From: Smittium mucronatum
Taxonomy: Eukaryota; Kickxellomycota; Harpellomycetes; Harpellales; Legeriomycetaceae
Direction: 5' to 3'
Assembly: GCA_001953115.1 (NCBI GenBank)
Contig: LSSL01007753.1
Span: 1 to 32,861 of the forward strand
Length of the DNA: 32,861 nt
Part shown: positions 21,965 through 31,979 of the stretch, piece by piece
Layout: each line of letters starts with the position of its first letter
Numbering within the stretch: position 1 is the stretch's first letter
Notes under the pieces: generated by a model
Seen by the model: only the letters and a program-made list of their open reading frames with translations
Told to the model about the DNA's origin: nothing
Databases searched by the model: none
Position numbers and translations under genes: made by a program

Positions 21965-22320
21965 CTTTGTAAAACAGGAAAAAAAATACAAGAAACTGTA
22001 AAACGTTTTTTTTCGCTTTTTTTATATTAGTAATTATGTTTTTAAGCGCATCGGATCTTTTTATAATATTTAAAGTTATTGGCTTTATTTTTTTAACATA
22101 AATTTCATGTATAGATCATATACCGTCATATGAAATCACAGATAAAACTTGAAGCTTTAGTTCTCTATTTTAATCCCAATAATCGAAAAATATAATATTT
22201 TTGTCTTCGTTTTAATTAATTATATTGCAAAATATTGATTGCTTGGAATTATATTGGTGTTATCAAAATTATTTTTCGGTTGATTTGGTTCGATTTTGAT
22301 TTTTTATTAAAATCTTTGAT
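21965..22320. other. Spacer between LINE and DIRS element
   Basis: About 350 bp of AT-rich DNA with T-runs and no coding signal. The two retroelements are separate insertions lying side by side. Confidence 0.5.
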
Positions 22321-22480
22321 ATTATACTTAATAGGTTGTTCATATCAAGTGATATAATCTTTTATTGAAGAATACACCGAACTATCAAAAAAAAAATTTT
22401 TTTTTTTTAAATAAGTGAAACTAAAAGAAAATTTGGATATTCAAAGAAAGTACCTAATATTTTATCCTTATCATTTTTTC
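22321..22480 (+). repeat. DIRS left inverted terminal repeat
   Basis: Matches the reverse complement of 26332-26491. Strong blocks are ATCTTTTATTG, AATAAGTGAAACTAAAA and ATATTTTATCCTTATCA. The middle has diverged, with an A10T12 block at 22387-22408. Confidence 0.88.
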
Positions 22481-22565
22481 TTTCACAAAAGTGCTCTAAC
22501 GTGTTTAAATATTTTAAAATTTCCATTCAAATATTAAATTTTTCACGCATATTGGAAATAAAACC

Positions 22566-23293
22566 ATGAGCGCAGAGGTTTTAAAATTAATCAAAAGTCT
22601 ATATGAAAATTTAGGTTAGGTATTAGCTGAAGGGTCTGAATTTCAGTAGCCTTAGTACCATTTCGCAACCACAAGGACCCTAGAAATGGATATCCAAGTC
22701 TAACCAGAGCTCATTGAAGCTTCTCTCTCTACCGAGAAGGATCTTTTCCGCACATCTCCTGCGAAAGACGAGTAAAAGGACGTATATAAGAGTGCCCAAT
22801 AGGTATTTCAATTAACTACCAGCAACCGCAGCTAAAAGATTATGTATCCGTAAAAGTTGGAAAAGTAGATGCTACCCTGAATATGATACAGGTTACTTTG
22901 GCCCAAACCAACAAGCTTGTTGATTACTGCGTGTACCGCAGGACCCTTGAAATTTAGGGGTTCGCAATTGATGACCCAAATATTCAGCTTTGTAGTACCA
23001 TGCGGGTTCAAATACTGGAAATTTCCACACCATGTACACAATATCGGTTTATCAACATTTTTAAGGGGATAAAGTTTCTTGGAAAACCGGTTCAGCTTAT
23101 AGAGTCAGGCACTAATTCATTTATGGATTATTTTAAACTGGACTACTTGATTTCCAGTAAAAAGACTGAGAAGCGACCAAGGAACCACAAAAACTTTCAA
23201 AGGTGCCACAAGTTTGGTACTCAGAACAGTTCTTTAAGCAAAAATACTAGGCATCAAAGCGCTGAAGCTGCAATTCCTTCCCCCTGTCATTAA
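22566..23293 (+). pseudogene. DIRS gag-like protein, broken
   Basis: It starts at an ATG in good context (AAACCATGAG). The message passes through all three frames: MSAEVLKLIKSLYENLG from 22566, then from about 22795 PIGISINYQQPQLKDYVSVK followed by VDATLNMIQVTLAQTNKLVDY, and from about 23000 the frame that ends SAEAAIPSPCH and TAA at 23291. The middle segment, (L/K)-x-VDATL-x-x-IQ-x-x-LAQ-x-x-(K/R)-x-(V/I)DY, matches my memory of the gag region of fungal DIRS elements. No zinc knuckle is visible. The lysine-rich stretch KKTEKRPRNHKNFQRCHK near the end may bind nucleic acid. The product would form the particle around element RNA. Several frameshifts and stops inactivate it. Confidence 0.6.
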
Positions 23294-23389
23294 AAAACAC
23301 CCGAAAAGATCAAAATTTCGTGAGAGAAGAGTGGGTCGCAAAAGGGGAGTCCAATAGGGGCCTCGTTCACCCCATTAAGGGTTGAATCG

Positions 23390-25010
23390 CAATATTAAAG
23401 AAGCTTGTGAAAAGCTATCAGACGTCTGGTGGGACCAGAAAATTCTGGAGAAAAGTTTCAGGATCCTGCTCTGGGATCCTGAAGTAACCATATGTTCTTA
23501 AATGCGGTCCCTAAATCCAAATATTTAGGTCCTAACACCTCTAGCACTACATAAACTTCACATCAAGCAGAAGATAGCCACAGAGGACCGAGAGACTCTG
23601 AAAGAAGAATTGTCTCACTATTTTAAAAGGAATCAATAGAGGAATTCCGCTCCGAAACCCCTGGATTCTAAAACAACCCTTCAGCTATGCCGAAGAAGAC
23701 AGGCTGCTTCAGGCTAGTATTATGTTTGAGGGGCTTAAAAACGAATTTGGAAAGAAGAGAATTCAAAATGGGGTTCCTCTCCTCTATATACCGACTAATA
23801 CACTGGAATTTTTACATAAAGTCTTCAGATATGGATGATTTATTCATGAATATCCTCATAAAAAAATTTTTCAAGAGATTAAATGGCTCTTATTTAAAAA
23901 AAAGATATAAATATTAAGTGTGATCCCCTCCAGTCTCTCTTTGAGCCCCCAGCTTTTGCGAAGTTCTTTTTCCCGATATTATAACGGGCGATATCGAGAG
24001 TAATATGAGCTTCAGCTTACATAGAAGGTCTGATTATAATCGCGAATCCAAAAATAAATTTCTAATAAACATGAAAATCGCGCATAACTGGCTCTTGGAA
24101 CTGGGTTAAAAGTTAAAAATGGAAAAATAAGTACTAGTACCTTCAATACCATAACGCAACTAGGAATGTTATCTATTCACAAGAGACAGCTCACAATGTA
24201 CATCCTTCAAGATCAGGGACTTAAAAAGAGAATCTAATAAAGAATTTAAAGTCTGAGTAACGAAATTAAAATTTCTTCCAGATTTTTTGGGAAGACAAAG
24301 GCGATTTCAGTAGACTTTCACCATGAGAGTTTTATTTTGAGGAGACTTATAGAATTGAAGAAAAATTACCTTTCGAAAACTCGGACACGGAAATATAGCG
24401 TAACTTTAGCATATCCCGCGATCCAAAATCCGATACTTTGGTTATATCAATTTAAATCGTGGATTTGTATCTCTTTTCTCCAAAAAAATCCAAAAATCGA
24501 GATTTTCACAGATGCCAGCGACATATCATGGGGGATATTTGTGGGATCTTTCTCATATTTGGCACATTTAGTCTATTAGAAGCATTAGTCCACATCAACT
24601 AAATTGGATTTTAAACGATATTGTTTGCACTGATACTCAAAAATGTTGTCGAGAGATCGGTATTAGTCTATTCAGACAATAAAACAACACTTTTATACGT
24701 TTAAAAATCTTTGTGAGGGTCTCTTAAGTTTTATTTTAGACCTTGGAATTAATATGGAAATTTTTCATGAAGAAAAATACCCTTCCAAAGGCTAAATAAA
24801 TCCCATATCTGATGAGACCAGCAGATTCCCCAACAGTATTGACTGGTCAAGCAAAATGGGTTCTGCCAGACCAAGCATCAGAAAAAATAATGGATCTGTA
24901 CTGGGCACATAATTTAGACTCATTCGACTCGAGCTCCAAAAAAAATGTAGGAAAGTACTACAGCTGGTTTTTCAAAAAATATTACTTTGCCATAATTCTC
25001 TTATGAACTA
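23390..25010 (+). pseudogene. DIRS reverse transcriptase and RNase H, broken
   Basis: The start resembles the entry to DIRS polymerases: NIKEACEKLSDVWWDQK then FRILLWDPEVT (23391-23490). Near 23945-24060 one frame reads PPAFAKFFFPIL and ASAYIEGLIIIANPK, the degenerate catalytic box (normally Y-x-DD-x-LI; here YIEG). Next come KLKMEK, VLVPS, and ILRRLIELKKNYLSK (about 24337). The RNase H part shows TDASDISWGIFVGS (24511-24555) and LVYSDNK (about 24665). Near 24810-24970 comes the segment typical of the RNase H end: TSRFPNSIDW, IMDLYWAHNLDSFDSSSKKN and KYYSWFF, similar to the usual GxHxIDxFAxxxN...YYSW. Frameshifts are frequent, and both Asp of the RT box appear changed. Confidence 0.72.
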
Positions 25011-25039
25011 CTGGGCAGAGTTTTCGAGCCTCTAATGCT

Positions 25040-26209
25040 GTCCAGCATGTAATCATATATCTCAAGTAGTTTTTAAAGTGAGAAGGGAACGTATTAAAGA
25101 TAATCTAGTAGCTCTATTATGAAGGACTGAAATATTTTAACCGGTCATTTTTAAGATGAATAAGATGTTTCAAGATCTAAATAGCAGAAAATTTCACTTT
25201 TGAACAACAAATAGTGGTGTTTAATGGCTTGTATGATTAGAGGAGCATCTTCAAAGCTCAATTTCTCACGGAAATTGCCATTAAATGTATTATTTTAAAA
25301 AAATGCACAGTAAAGCGTAGATATAGATACTATTCTAAGCAAAATATTTTTTAGATTGGAATATATGTAATAAAATCTGATCACCGATGTAAGCGACCAA
25401 TATCATAAACCACTTAGCAGAGGTATTATATTGGAAAAATTCAGCGCAAATACGTTCAATGCCTAAAAATTAGTTATGGTGGTTTTTTTTAATTAGATTT
25501 CTAGGCTATATTAAAAGCGAAATTGTTCAAAAAAAAATCCATAAACCCGTTAATTAAACTTATATAAAGTCTTTTTTTAGACTGAAAATTGATATTTCAC
25601 CGACAATATCATTAACCGAGAGAATTGGTAAGGGCTGTTTACTTTGAGGTTACTCATATATTTCCAAAATATTTTTTGCTATTCGAGCTATAATTATTTC
25701 TAAAATCGAGCGAAATCCATGGTGTGAATGAATTTATAACCACTATTTAAAATGGGGTGCTGAAATTAGTCTTATTAACTCTCAAGGAAAAGAGTAGTTG
25801 TAAGTTTACAGAGAGGAAACACAAAAATAATCAAAAACCAAACCCCGCACTATACCCGGTGGTAGCATATTCTGATTATAGAAAATTTTCTCCAAAAACA
25901 CGTGTCAAAAATAGCGATATTTTCGTCAGTAGATTATTCAGACGCAATAGGAGCCATGTTATACCAATATTTATGAATATTATTACCAGGAATATACACA
26001 CACTTTCAGCTCTTATTTTACTCTATCCAATTACATCCATGCTTGGGTTATGAGCCATTGGTGCGAAATTAGCAGCTAAATCAGGGGTATCGGCGAAAAA
26101 TATAGCCTCACACGCTTTCTGGTCGAAATTCGATATTTTCGACGCTTACTAACACCTTAATCGTAAAACCGAAACTAATATCACTGCTGCAGTGATATTT
26201 CTGTATTAA
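25040..26209 (+). pseudogene. DIRS tyrosine recombinase, broken
   Basis: The C-terminal catalytic domain is the clear part. From 25757 the frame reads LVLLTLKEKSSCKFTERKHK, PVVAYSDYRKFSP and FVSRLFRRNRSH, then passes a TGA at 26051-26053 and continues AIGAKLAAKSGVSAKNIASH, AFWSKFDIFDAY, a TAA at 26150-26152, and HLNRKTETNITAAVIFLY to the TAA at 26207-26209. The block (R)-x-x-GAKLAAKSG, HAFW, and FDxYY-x-L-x-R is the recombinase box II plus the nucleophilic tyrosine. The TGA sits where box II arginine is expected and the TAA sits at one of the two tyrosine positions. 25040-25750 is heavily eroded. The enzyme would have integrated the circular DNA copy. Confidence 0.75.
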
Positions 26210-26210
26210 A

Positions 26211-26250
26211 TTAATATGACCACCCTATGAAGTAAAATTTATAATTCACG
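26211..26250 (+). repeat. DIRS internal complementary region
   Basis: TTAATATGACCACCCTAT (26211-26228) matches the right terminus (26464-26481) at 16 of 18 positions and is therefore complementary to the left terminus near 22328-22350. Weaker similarity continues to AATTCAC. It starts 2 nt after the recombinase stop. In DIRS-1 such a region is proposed to align the two ends and template circularisation. Confidence 0.72.
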
Positions 26251-26331
26251 AGTTCTTTAGGGCAAATATTAACTAACATTATACGAATAGTGTTTTCATA
26301 ACATTTTCCACCCAAAAACACAAATACCTTT

Positions 26332-26491
26332 GAAAAAGATGATAAGGATAAAATATTTGGTACTTTAGAAGAGTATCCTGATTTTATTTTAGTTTCACTT
26401 ATTAAAAATTTTGTAATTGGTTTTTAAAAATTCGGTGAATTATCCAATAAAAGATGATAAAACTTAATGTGACCACACTATTAATATAATT
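26332..26491 (-). repeat. DIRS right inverted terminal repeat
   Basis: Inverted partner of 22321-22480, also 160 bp as I delimit it. Its outer end (TTAATGTGACCACACTAT at 26464-26481) is copied in direct orientation at 26211-26228. Confidence 0.88.
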
Positions 26492-29400
26492 TTAATTAAT
26501 ATTCACCCAAAGAGCTTCATTAATTATTAATTATACTTATTTTTACTCTAATAAACTATTTACAAGGATTTATGGAATTTTTTATAAAATTATTTAAGAT
26601 TAATTAAAATATTTTTATTCGCTTTAACTGTTTTTTTTAAGAAAATTTTATAATAATAAAAGAAACGGCTCGTTGAAAGAAATTTATTTTTGGAAATCAT
26701 GGAAATTTTATATTCATCTTTTGATCTTGTGCGATAGGCATGAGGAGGTGGGGGCGGTTAGCTGCTCCAACTGCTAACTGGCTCAAAATGAATGAGCATT
26801 CTAGAATATATATTCCAAGAAAAATTTTCCCCAAAAACTGGTAAGGTTTAAATTTCGGGGAAAATAAATTTGGCATGTTTATAAAACGTAAAAAATATAA
26901 TTTCAAAAGAAGTTAAGCATTTTATTTAACAAATATTCCAAAAAAATTGAATTTTTTTTAATAGGGGCATTGTTATCGGATAGAAAAATAAATTCAAAGC
27001 CATAGTTTTATTTTATAATCAGGTTTTATTGTTTCTTCAGGATGTTATTAAAAAAACCTTGAGCTATATTTAAAATAAAATGATATTGAAGCTAAATATT
27101 AAAGTTTAGTAAGAATTCAATGACTCGATTTTTAAATTAAAACCCCAGATTTAATTTAACGTAATCTCCTAGTAACTTTTATATATGTGTGTCATCTTTT
27201 GTTATTTCTACCGCTATTTATTATATGTCGAATATAATAAACTTCACTATAAATAAATGAAAATGTAGTACTGTGGTATTATTTTGAATCAAATGGTCTT
27301 ATATTTAAATAATATGAGTTTGAATTTTTAATCGGCTTTCTGTGAGTATGATTCTCTTGGGTTTATCTTATTTATTTAATCCGTTTTATTTGAATTATTA
27401 GTAGTGAAATATAAATTCCAGTAAAAATACAATAAAATATTCCTGTTCAGTATTTTGACTAAGAAATTTCTGTGTGAAATCATTTGAGTTTTAATCCAGA
27501 AGAATTTCGACAAGATTTATTTAGTTGCTAAAAATAACCTATACTAAAACAAATATGCCCTAAAACAAGTTATGAGCGTCAAAATCCCATCTTTATTTCT
27601 CCAATGTTCTCAAAAACTATATTTAAAAGCAAAAAATGGAACCAGTTGACTATCTTAAATCGAGAAAAATGGAGTTTTTTTGGTTTTTTTTGAAAACTAA
27701 AATATATAAAATTGGAAGTTATTCATATTTAATTGAATGAAAACTTAGGAAATTGTGAATATTTTGGCACCATTCAGAAAAAAAAAATCTCTTGGCTGAA
27801 AATTTTATACATTTTTATTATAAGTAGGAAAAAACTAATGGTTTTGAAAAAATTATATATTAAGCTTGAGAATTTTGGGCCATCTTATAATTTTTAGCAC
27901 ATAAGGGGTTTTTTGGTTATCAGAATAAAAAAAAATTTTAAAAAGTTTTATACAGTCTATTTTTGATATATTTTTTTGATATTTTACTTTTAAAGCAGAA
28001 AATTTACAATTTTTTTATTCTTATTAATATAAAATTGTATAGTTAATTTTTCGATAGTTATTTAAGTGAAAAAATGAGTCGATTTTCGATTATAAAGTCT
28101 ATAATTAGTAGATTTCAAAATTATTTTTTCATTTATAGTACAAGCCATTAAATCTCAATACTATTTTTATAATGATATAAAATTTTATTAGATAAAACTT
28201 TTTACGACTGCTATCCATTTATAAAAAAATTCGACTTAAAAAAAAGCAAATGATATAAAACCTTGTTTTAATAATTAAATTTGAGTAAGTTAGAAAAAAA
28301 TGAATAGGAAAAAACATATCTATATTTATTTTAAAAAATATCAAAATATTTAAAATAAATAAGGATAATTATAACAAGTAATTAAATAATTTATAACGAT
28401 ATAATTAATTTATTCAATTTACATCGATTATAGGAATTAAAATCAAAAAAAAAATAAAAAAATAGCCTTGGTAAAAACAAAATGTTTTAAAAAAAGTGTA
28501 TAATTTAAATAGGAGAAAATATTCTAATTATATTTATTACTGATCAAATAAAAAATTCGTATTGAATTTTTTTTAGTAAACTAAATATATTATACATAAA
28601 AATATATAATATTAAAAATATGAAATAAAAATTCTAGGTGTGAAAATGTAATTAATTTAAGATATTTTTTGAATTTATTTTTACTGATCCTTTGAAATCA
28701 AAGGCATATTTTCTTTGAAGTTTTATTCATATCGTGTTATAAGTATATGTTTCATCAAAATCTATCGAATAAGCTAATACAAAAATATGGAAAATTGTAC
28801 ATAATTATATAAATTAATACAAAATATATCATTAGATATAAAATTAAGCAAATAGGGCAATTAATGCTAAAAAAAATAATGTAGATCAATAAAAAAAAGT
28901 TTATAGTTTTTTTGTTGTTGGTTAGATTTTAATTAAAAAGCGTATATATGATAAATTGTAATATTAGTTAACAAATATATAGTAGGTATTTAGGAAAATT
29001 TTCACCATAATAATTCCAACATTTATTTAAGTTCATTACCTGACTTTCAATACAAACTGTAATATCCAAAATGATGTTAAAAAAATTATTTGATTCATCT
29101 TAAGTGAAAATAGGGCATCTAATGTCTTCCGGATATTTTCTTGTTTAAATTGAAATTTATTGTAAATTTATATTCTTAAGGGTATAAAAAAAAAATTTAT
29201 ATTAAAGATATACTTTTATAACCAATAGTTTTTTCAATAATAACTTATCTAATACTAAAGTACTTTTTGATGATTTGGACATTTAAGCCAGTTATGGGTA
29301 TCTTTATTTTAATATAATTTTGATAAATAAATAGTTTAAATATTAAAATATACATCTTAGCTAATAAAAATTATAAATAGGAATTATAAAAATATTTATA

Positions 29401-31386
29401 TCTCCTTCTTTAAATTAAAGATTTTCTTGATAAAATTTTAGTATAGATAATAAAATACCATATAAATACACTTTATTTATGTTTTGATCATAGATCAGAA
29501 AGATATTTAAAAATATAGAAATAATTTAGAATGGATCAGAATATAAAATTACCAATGAATTTTACTTTACTTTACATTATTTTGATTAAAGGATTGATGG
29601 GAAAAAGTATAAATTTGAGCCTTATATTGATATTAAACTTGTCAGTGCCTAGTAGAAAATATAAAATTTCTTTTTAATTCTTTTTTTAAAGCTGTTTTAT
29701 TCTGGAAAAAAACAATTAATTTAGCGACTTCTAAACACTTTCGTCGAATTTAATAACATTATATCTAATTATAATTGAAATGTGATTGATTTTTTTTATC
29801 AAAAAAAGACAGTTTAATTTTTTTTGAATTTTTAAAGATATAAATAAAAAAAAATGATTTCAATCTCAATAATAATTAATTTAAAATAAAGAAACATTAT
29901 TTATGCCAGATATATTAGTATTTTTATTTTTAGAAAATTAGGTATAAACCTTTATAATTTCTGCGTATGATAATTAGTTAGCTTATTGAATGAAAGCTTT
30001 CTAACTAAAATCTGTAAATTAGAAAAAAATTCTAATATTTTTGCATTGATATACATAATTTTGTATAAGTTTACATTTACCCAGTTCATCAAAGATAAAA
30101 AAAAATTAAGGAAGCTTTTTTCTTAGGGACATTAACTTTTTAATTGAAAAAGTACCTTTCTCTCAGCAAGAAGTTTTAAATCTAATATAGAAGTAATAAA
30201 ATTGGAATACGGTTTACTTTTCTTTTTTTTTTAGAAATTCGTTAATTTAATTAAAAATTAGTTACTAAAAAAATTTACTACTCAAAAAAAAAACAAAGTT
30301 AAACGTTATTTATAATTATTCTTTTGTGAATACTCTTATTTATTTAAAGATTATTTAGTGAGAAATTTTATTTAACGACATCGTGTTCTTGTAAATTCCC
30401 AATTATAATGATATTATATTTCTAAATTGTATTCATGGAATATCTTATTATTAAAAATAATAATTTTCGATTATAATCTCAAATATATACTAAGTGATAA
30501 GAGAAAAAAATTAATCTATATGAAATGATAACCTTTCTGCAATGACGTAGCGAATACATATGATAAAATATCATTTTTTTAAGTATTTGGCTTTTTTAAC
30601 ACATTAAAAAAGTCTTGGAAAAATAAAGCACTGAATGAAGTTTGAAATATTAAAGTATTAAAATAAAATTGTAGAAAATGTAATATTACTATTAGTGAAA
30701 TAGCGTTTAATTTAATTTAGATCTACAAATATTATAAATTGTGGGTAAAAAGAAAAAATATATAATAAAAAATTGTACAAAAATTAAATAAAATACATAA
30801 ATATTATTCAACATATAATACTTATATTTGGAATTAAGAGTACTTTTTTATTGAATATATACTCCCAAATAAAAATCATAATATGATAAAAACGAGAAAT
30901 AAATTAATAACCTTAAAAAAAGGTACGATAAAAAAGAAACAAAAATACAAATTAAAAAAATATTAATAATTAAAAAAAGTGCAAATATGTCAAAATAATT
31001 ATGAATTGAAAAAAATAATATAATTTTAAACACAAATATATAAATAAATATAATGTGAAAACCATAATAATTCGAAAAATTGTATAAAATTAAAAATACT
31101 AATTAAAAATTACGAATATTAATAAAATTAAAATTGGGCTATTTTATTACTAATGAAAAAATTCATAAAAGATGCATGTGTGAAATAATTTTTAGAGTAT
31201 ATAAACGAAGATAATTATTTTAAAATAGCTTTTATTCTGGAATATTGTGAAATTATTGGCTCATGAGTGAACAGATATTGAACGAAAAAATTTATTGTAG
31301 CAGATTTAATAAATTTAATTGAGTTTTATTTTAAAAAAACCATTTATTAATGATAATAAATTACTTTTTATGTAAAAAATAATGGG
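26492..31386. other. 4.9-kb AT-rich gene desert
   Basis: Composition is visibly the most AT-rich in the window, with long A or T runs and no frame of any length that resembles a protein; the 26697-26906 and 30848-31033 minus-strand frames are not convincing. One GC-richer island lies at 26730-26810, followed by a 9-bp inverted repeat, ATTTTCCCC (26824-26832) and GGGGAAAAT (26857-26865). I see no tRNA and no mitochondrial gene. It may be heterochromatin, an old repeat graveyard, or part of a regional centromere. Confidence 0.5.
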
Positions 31387-31392
31387 TATAAA
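31387..31392 (+). promoter_or_regulatory. TATA box of 5S rRNA gene
   Basis: TATAAA begins 29 nt before the predicted 5' end of the 5S RNA. Several fungi (fission yeast and Neurospora among them) need a TATA element at about this position for RNA polymerase III transcription of 5S genes. Confidence 0.5.
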
Positions 31393-31415
31393 GGCTTAAA
31401 ATAAAGCTAAAAGAT

Positions 31416-31534
31416 ATCTTACGGCTATTTACACCAGAAATCACCAAATCTCATAAGATCTTTGAAGTTAAGCTGGTGATGGCGATGTATGTACTGTTGT
31501 GGGGGAAAATTCAGGAATACGACGTGCTTAAGCC
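31416..31534 (+). rRNA. 5S ribosomal RNA, diverged single copy
   Basis: A 119-nt stretch that follows eukaryotic 5S rRNA from end to end: TTACGGCTATTTACACCAG at the 5' side, AAGATCTTTGAAGTTAAGC (the internal control region, box A type), GTATGTACTGTTGTGGGGGA (equivalent of AGUACUUGGAUGGGAGA), and CAGGAATACGACGTGCTTAA at the 3' side. Pairing is kept: helix II CACCAG with CTGGTG, helix III CAAA with TTTG where other species have CCGA with UCGG, and loop-proximal CGATGT with ACGACG (one mismatch). Helix I is weaker (CTTA with TAAG only). TATA upstream and T8 downstream complete a pol III unit. The high divergence leaves open a pseudogene or a 5S-derived SINE head. Confidence 0.82.
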
Positions 31535-31542
31535 TTTTTTTT
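31535..31542 (+). terminator. RNA polymerase III T-run terminator
   Basis: Eight T directly after the 3' end of the 5S RNA, the standard pol III stop signal. Confidence 0.7.
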
Positions 31543-31979
31543 CTTTCTGATATTTATAATATTTATATATACAATTTTATATACATATATACTTTTATAT
31601 AAAATTCTTTGATATAGTGATGTATTTCTAAATGTACTTTATAAAGTATCCCGAGTTTTCTGTGTATTAATTCTACCTGAATTGGGCTTTAGGATTATAA
31701 TGTTTTTTTCCTATTTATAATTACAATTTATTTTCTTTGTCATTTATATCTGTTTTTATTAATTTTTATCGATTCTATCTCTATCCTAAAAATTTTATCA
31801 AATTTCATTATCATTTTTTAATTTATTGTCAAATTTATTTGCATAATCCGATGGTGTGAGTTTTAATACAAACAGGTAAATATTATTGTTGTGATAAGTG
31901 TTATTTTGTACACTCTTTAATTTTTTTAATAAAAATAAATTCTAAATAAATATTTAGTAATTATTAAATAATTTAATTA
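31543..31979. other. Intergenic between 5S gene and tandem array
   Basis: AT-rich, with TATATA-type strings right after the 5S terminator. No gene or structured element recognised. Confidence 0.5.

Larger units (their letters stand above)
22321..26491 (+). mobile_element. DIRS-type tyrosine-recombinase retrotransposon, decayed
   Basis: A 4.17-kb element with the full DIRS plan: left inverted terminal repeat (22321-22480), gag-like frame, reverse transcriptase/RNase H, tyrosine recombinase, internal complementary region (26211-26228 and beyond) and right inverted repeat (26332-26491). Inverted termini plus an internal complementary region separate DIRS proper from Ngaro and PAT elements, which have split direct repeats. 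DIRS elements are thought to replicate through a circular DNA intermediate and integrate with the recombinase, leaving no target duplication; none is seen here. All three coding parts carry stops and frameshifts, so the copy is inactive. Confidence 0.85.

Noticed and set aside
22980..23010. tRNA B-box-like GGGTTCAAATAC
   Set aside because: There is no A box or cloverleaf around it, and it lies inside the DIRS gag-like frame.
22321..26491. Ngaro or Gypsy classification of the second retroelement
   Set aside because: There is no integrase or aspartic protease, the ends are inverted rather than split direct repeats, and an internal complementary region is present, all pointing to DIRS.
26492..31386. 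Nuclear copy of mitochondrial DNA in the AT-rich desert
   Set aside because: I found no fragment of cox, nad, cob or atp genes, mitochondrial rRNA or tRNA.
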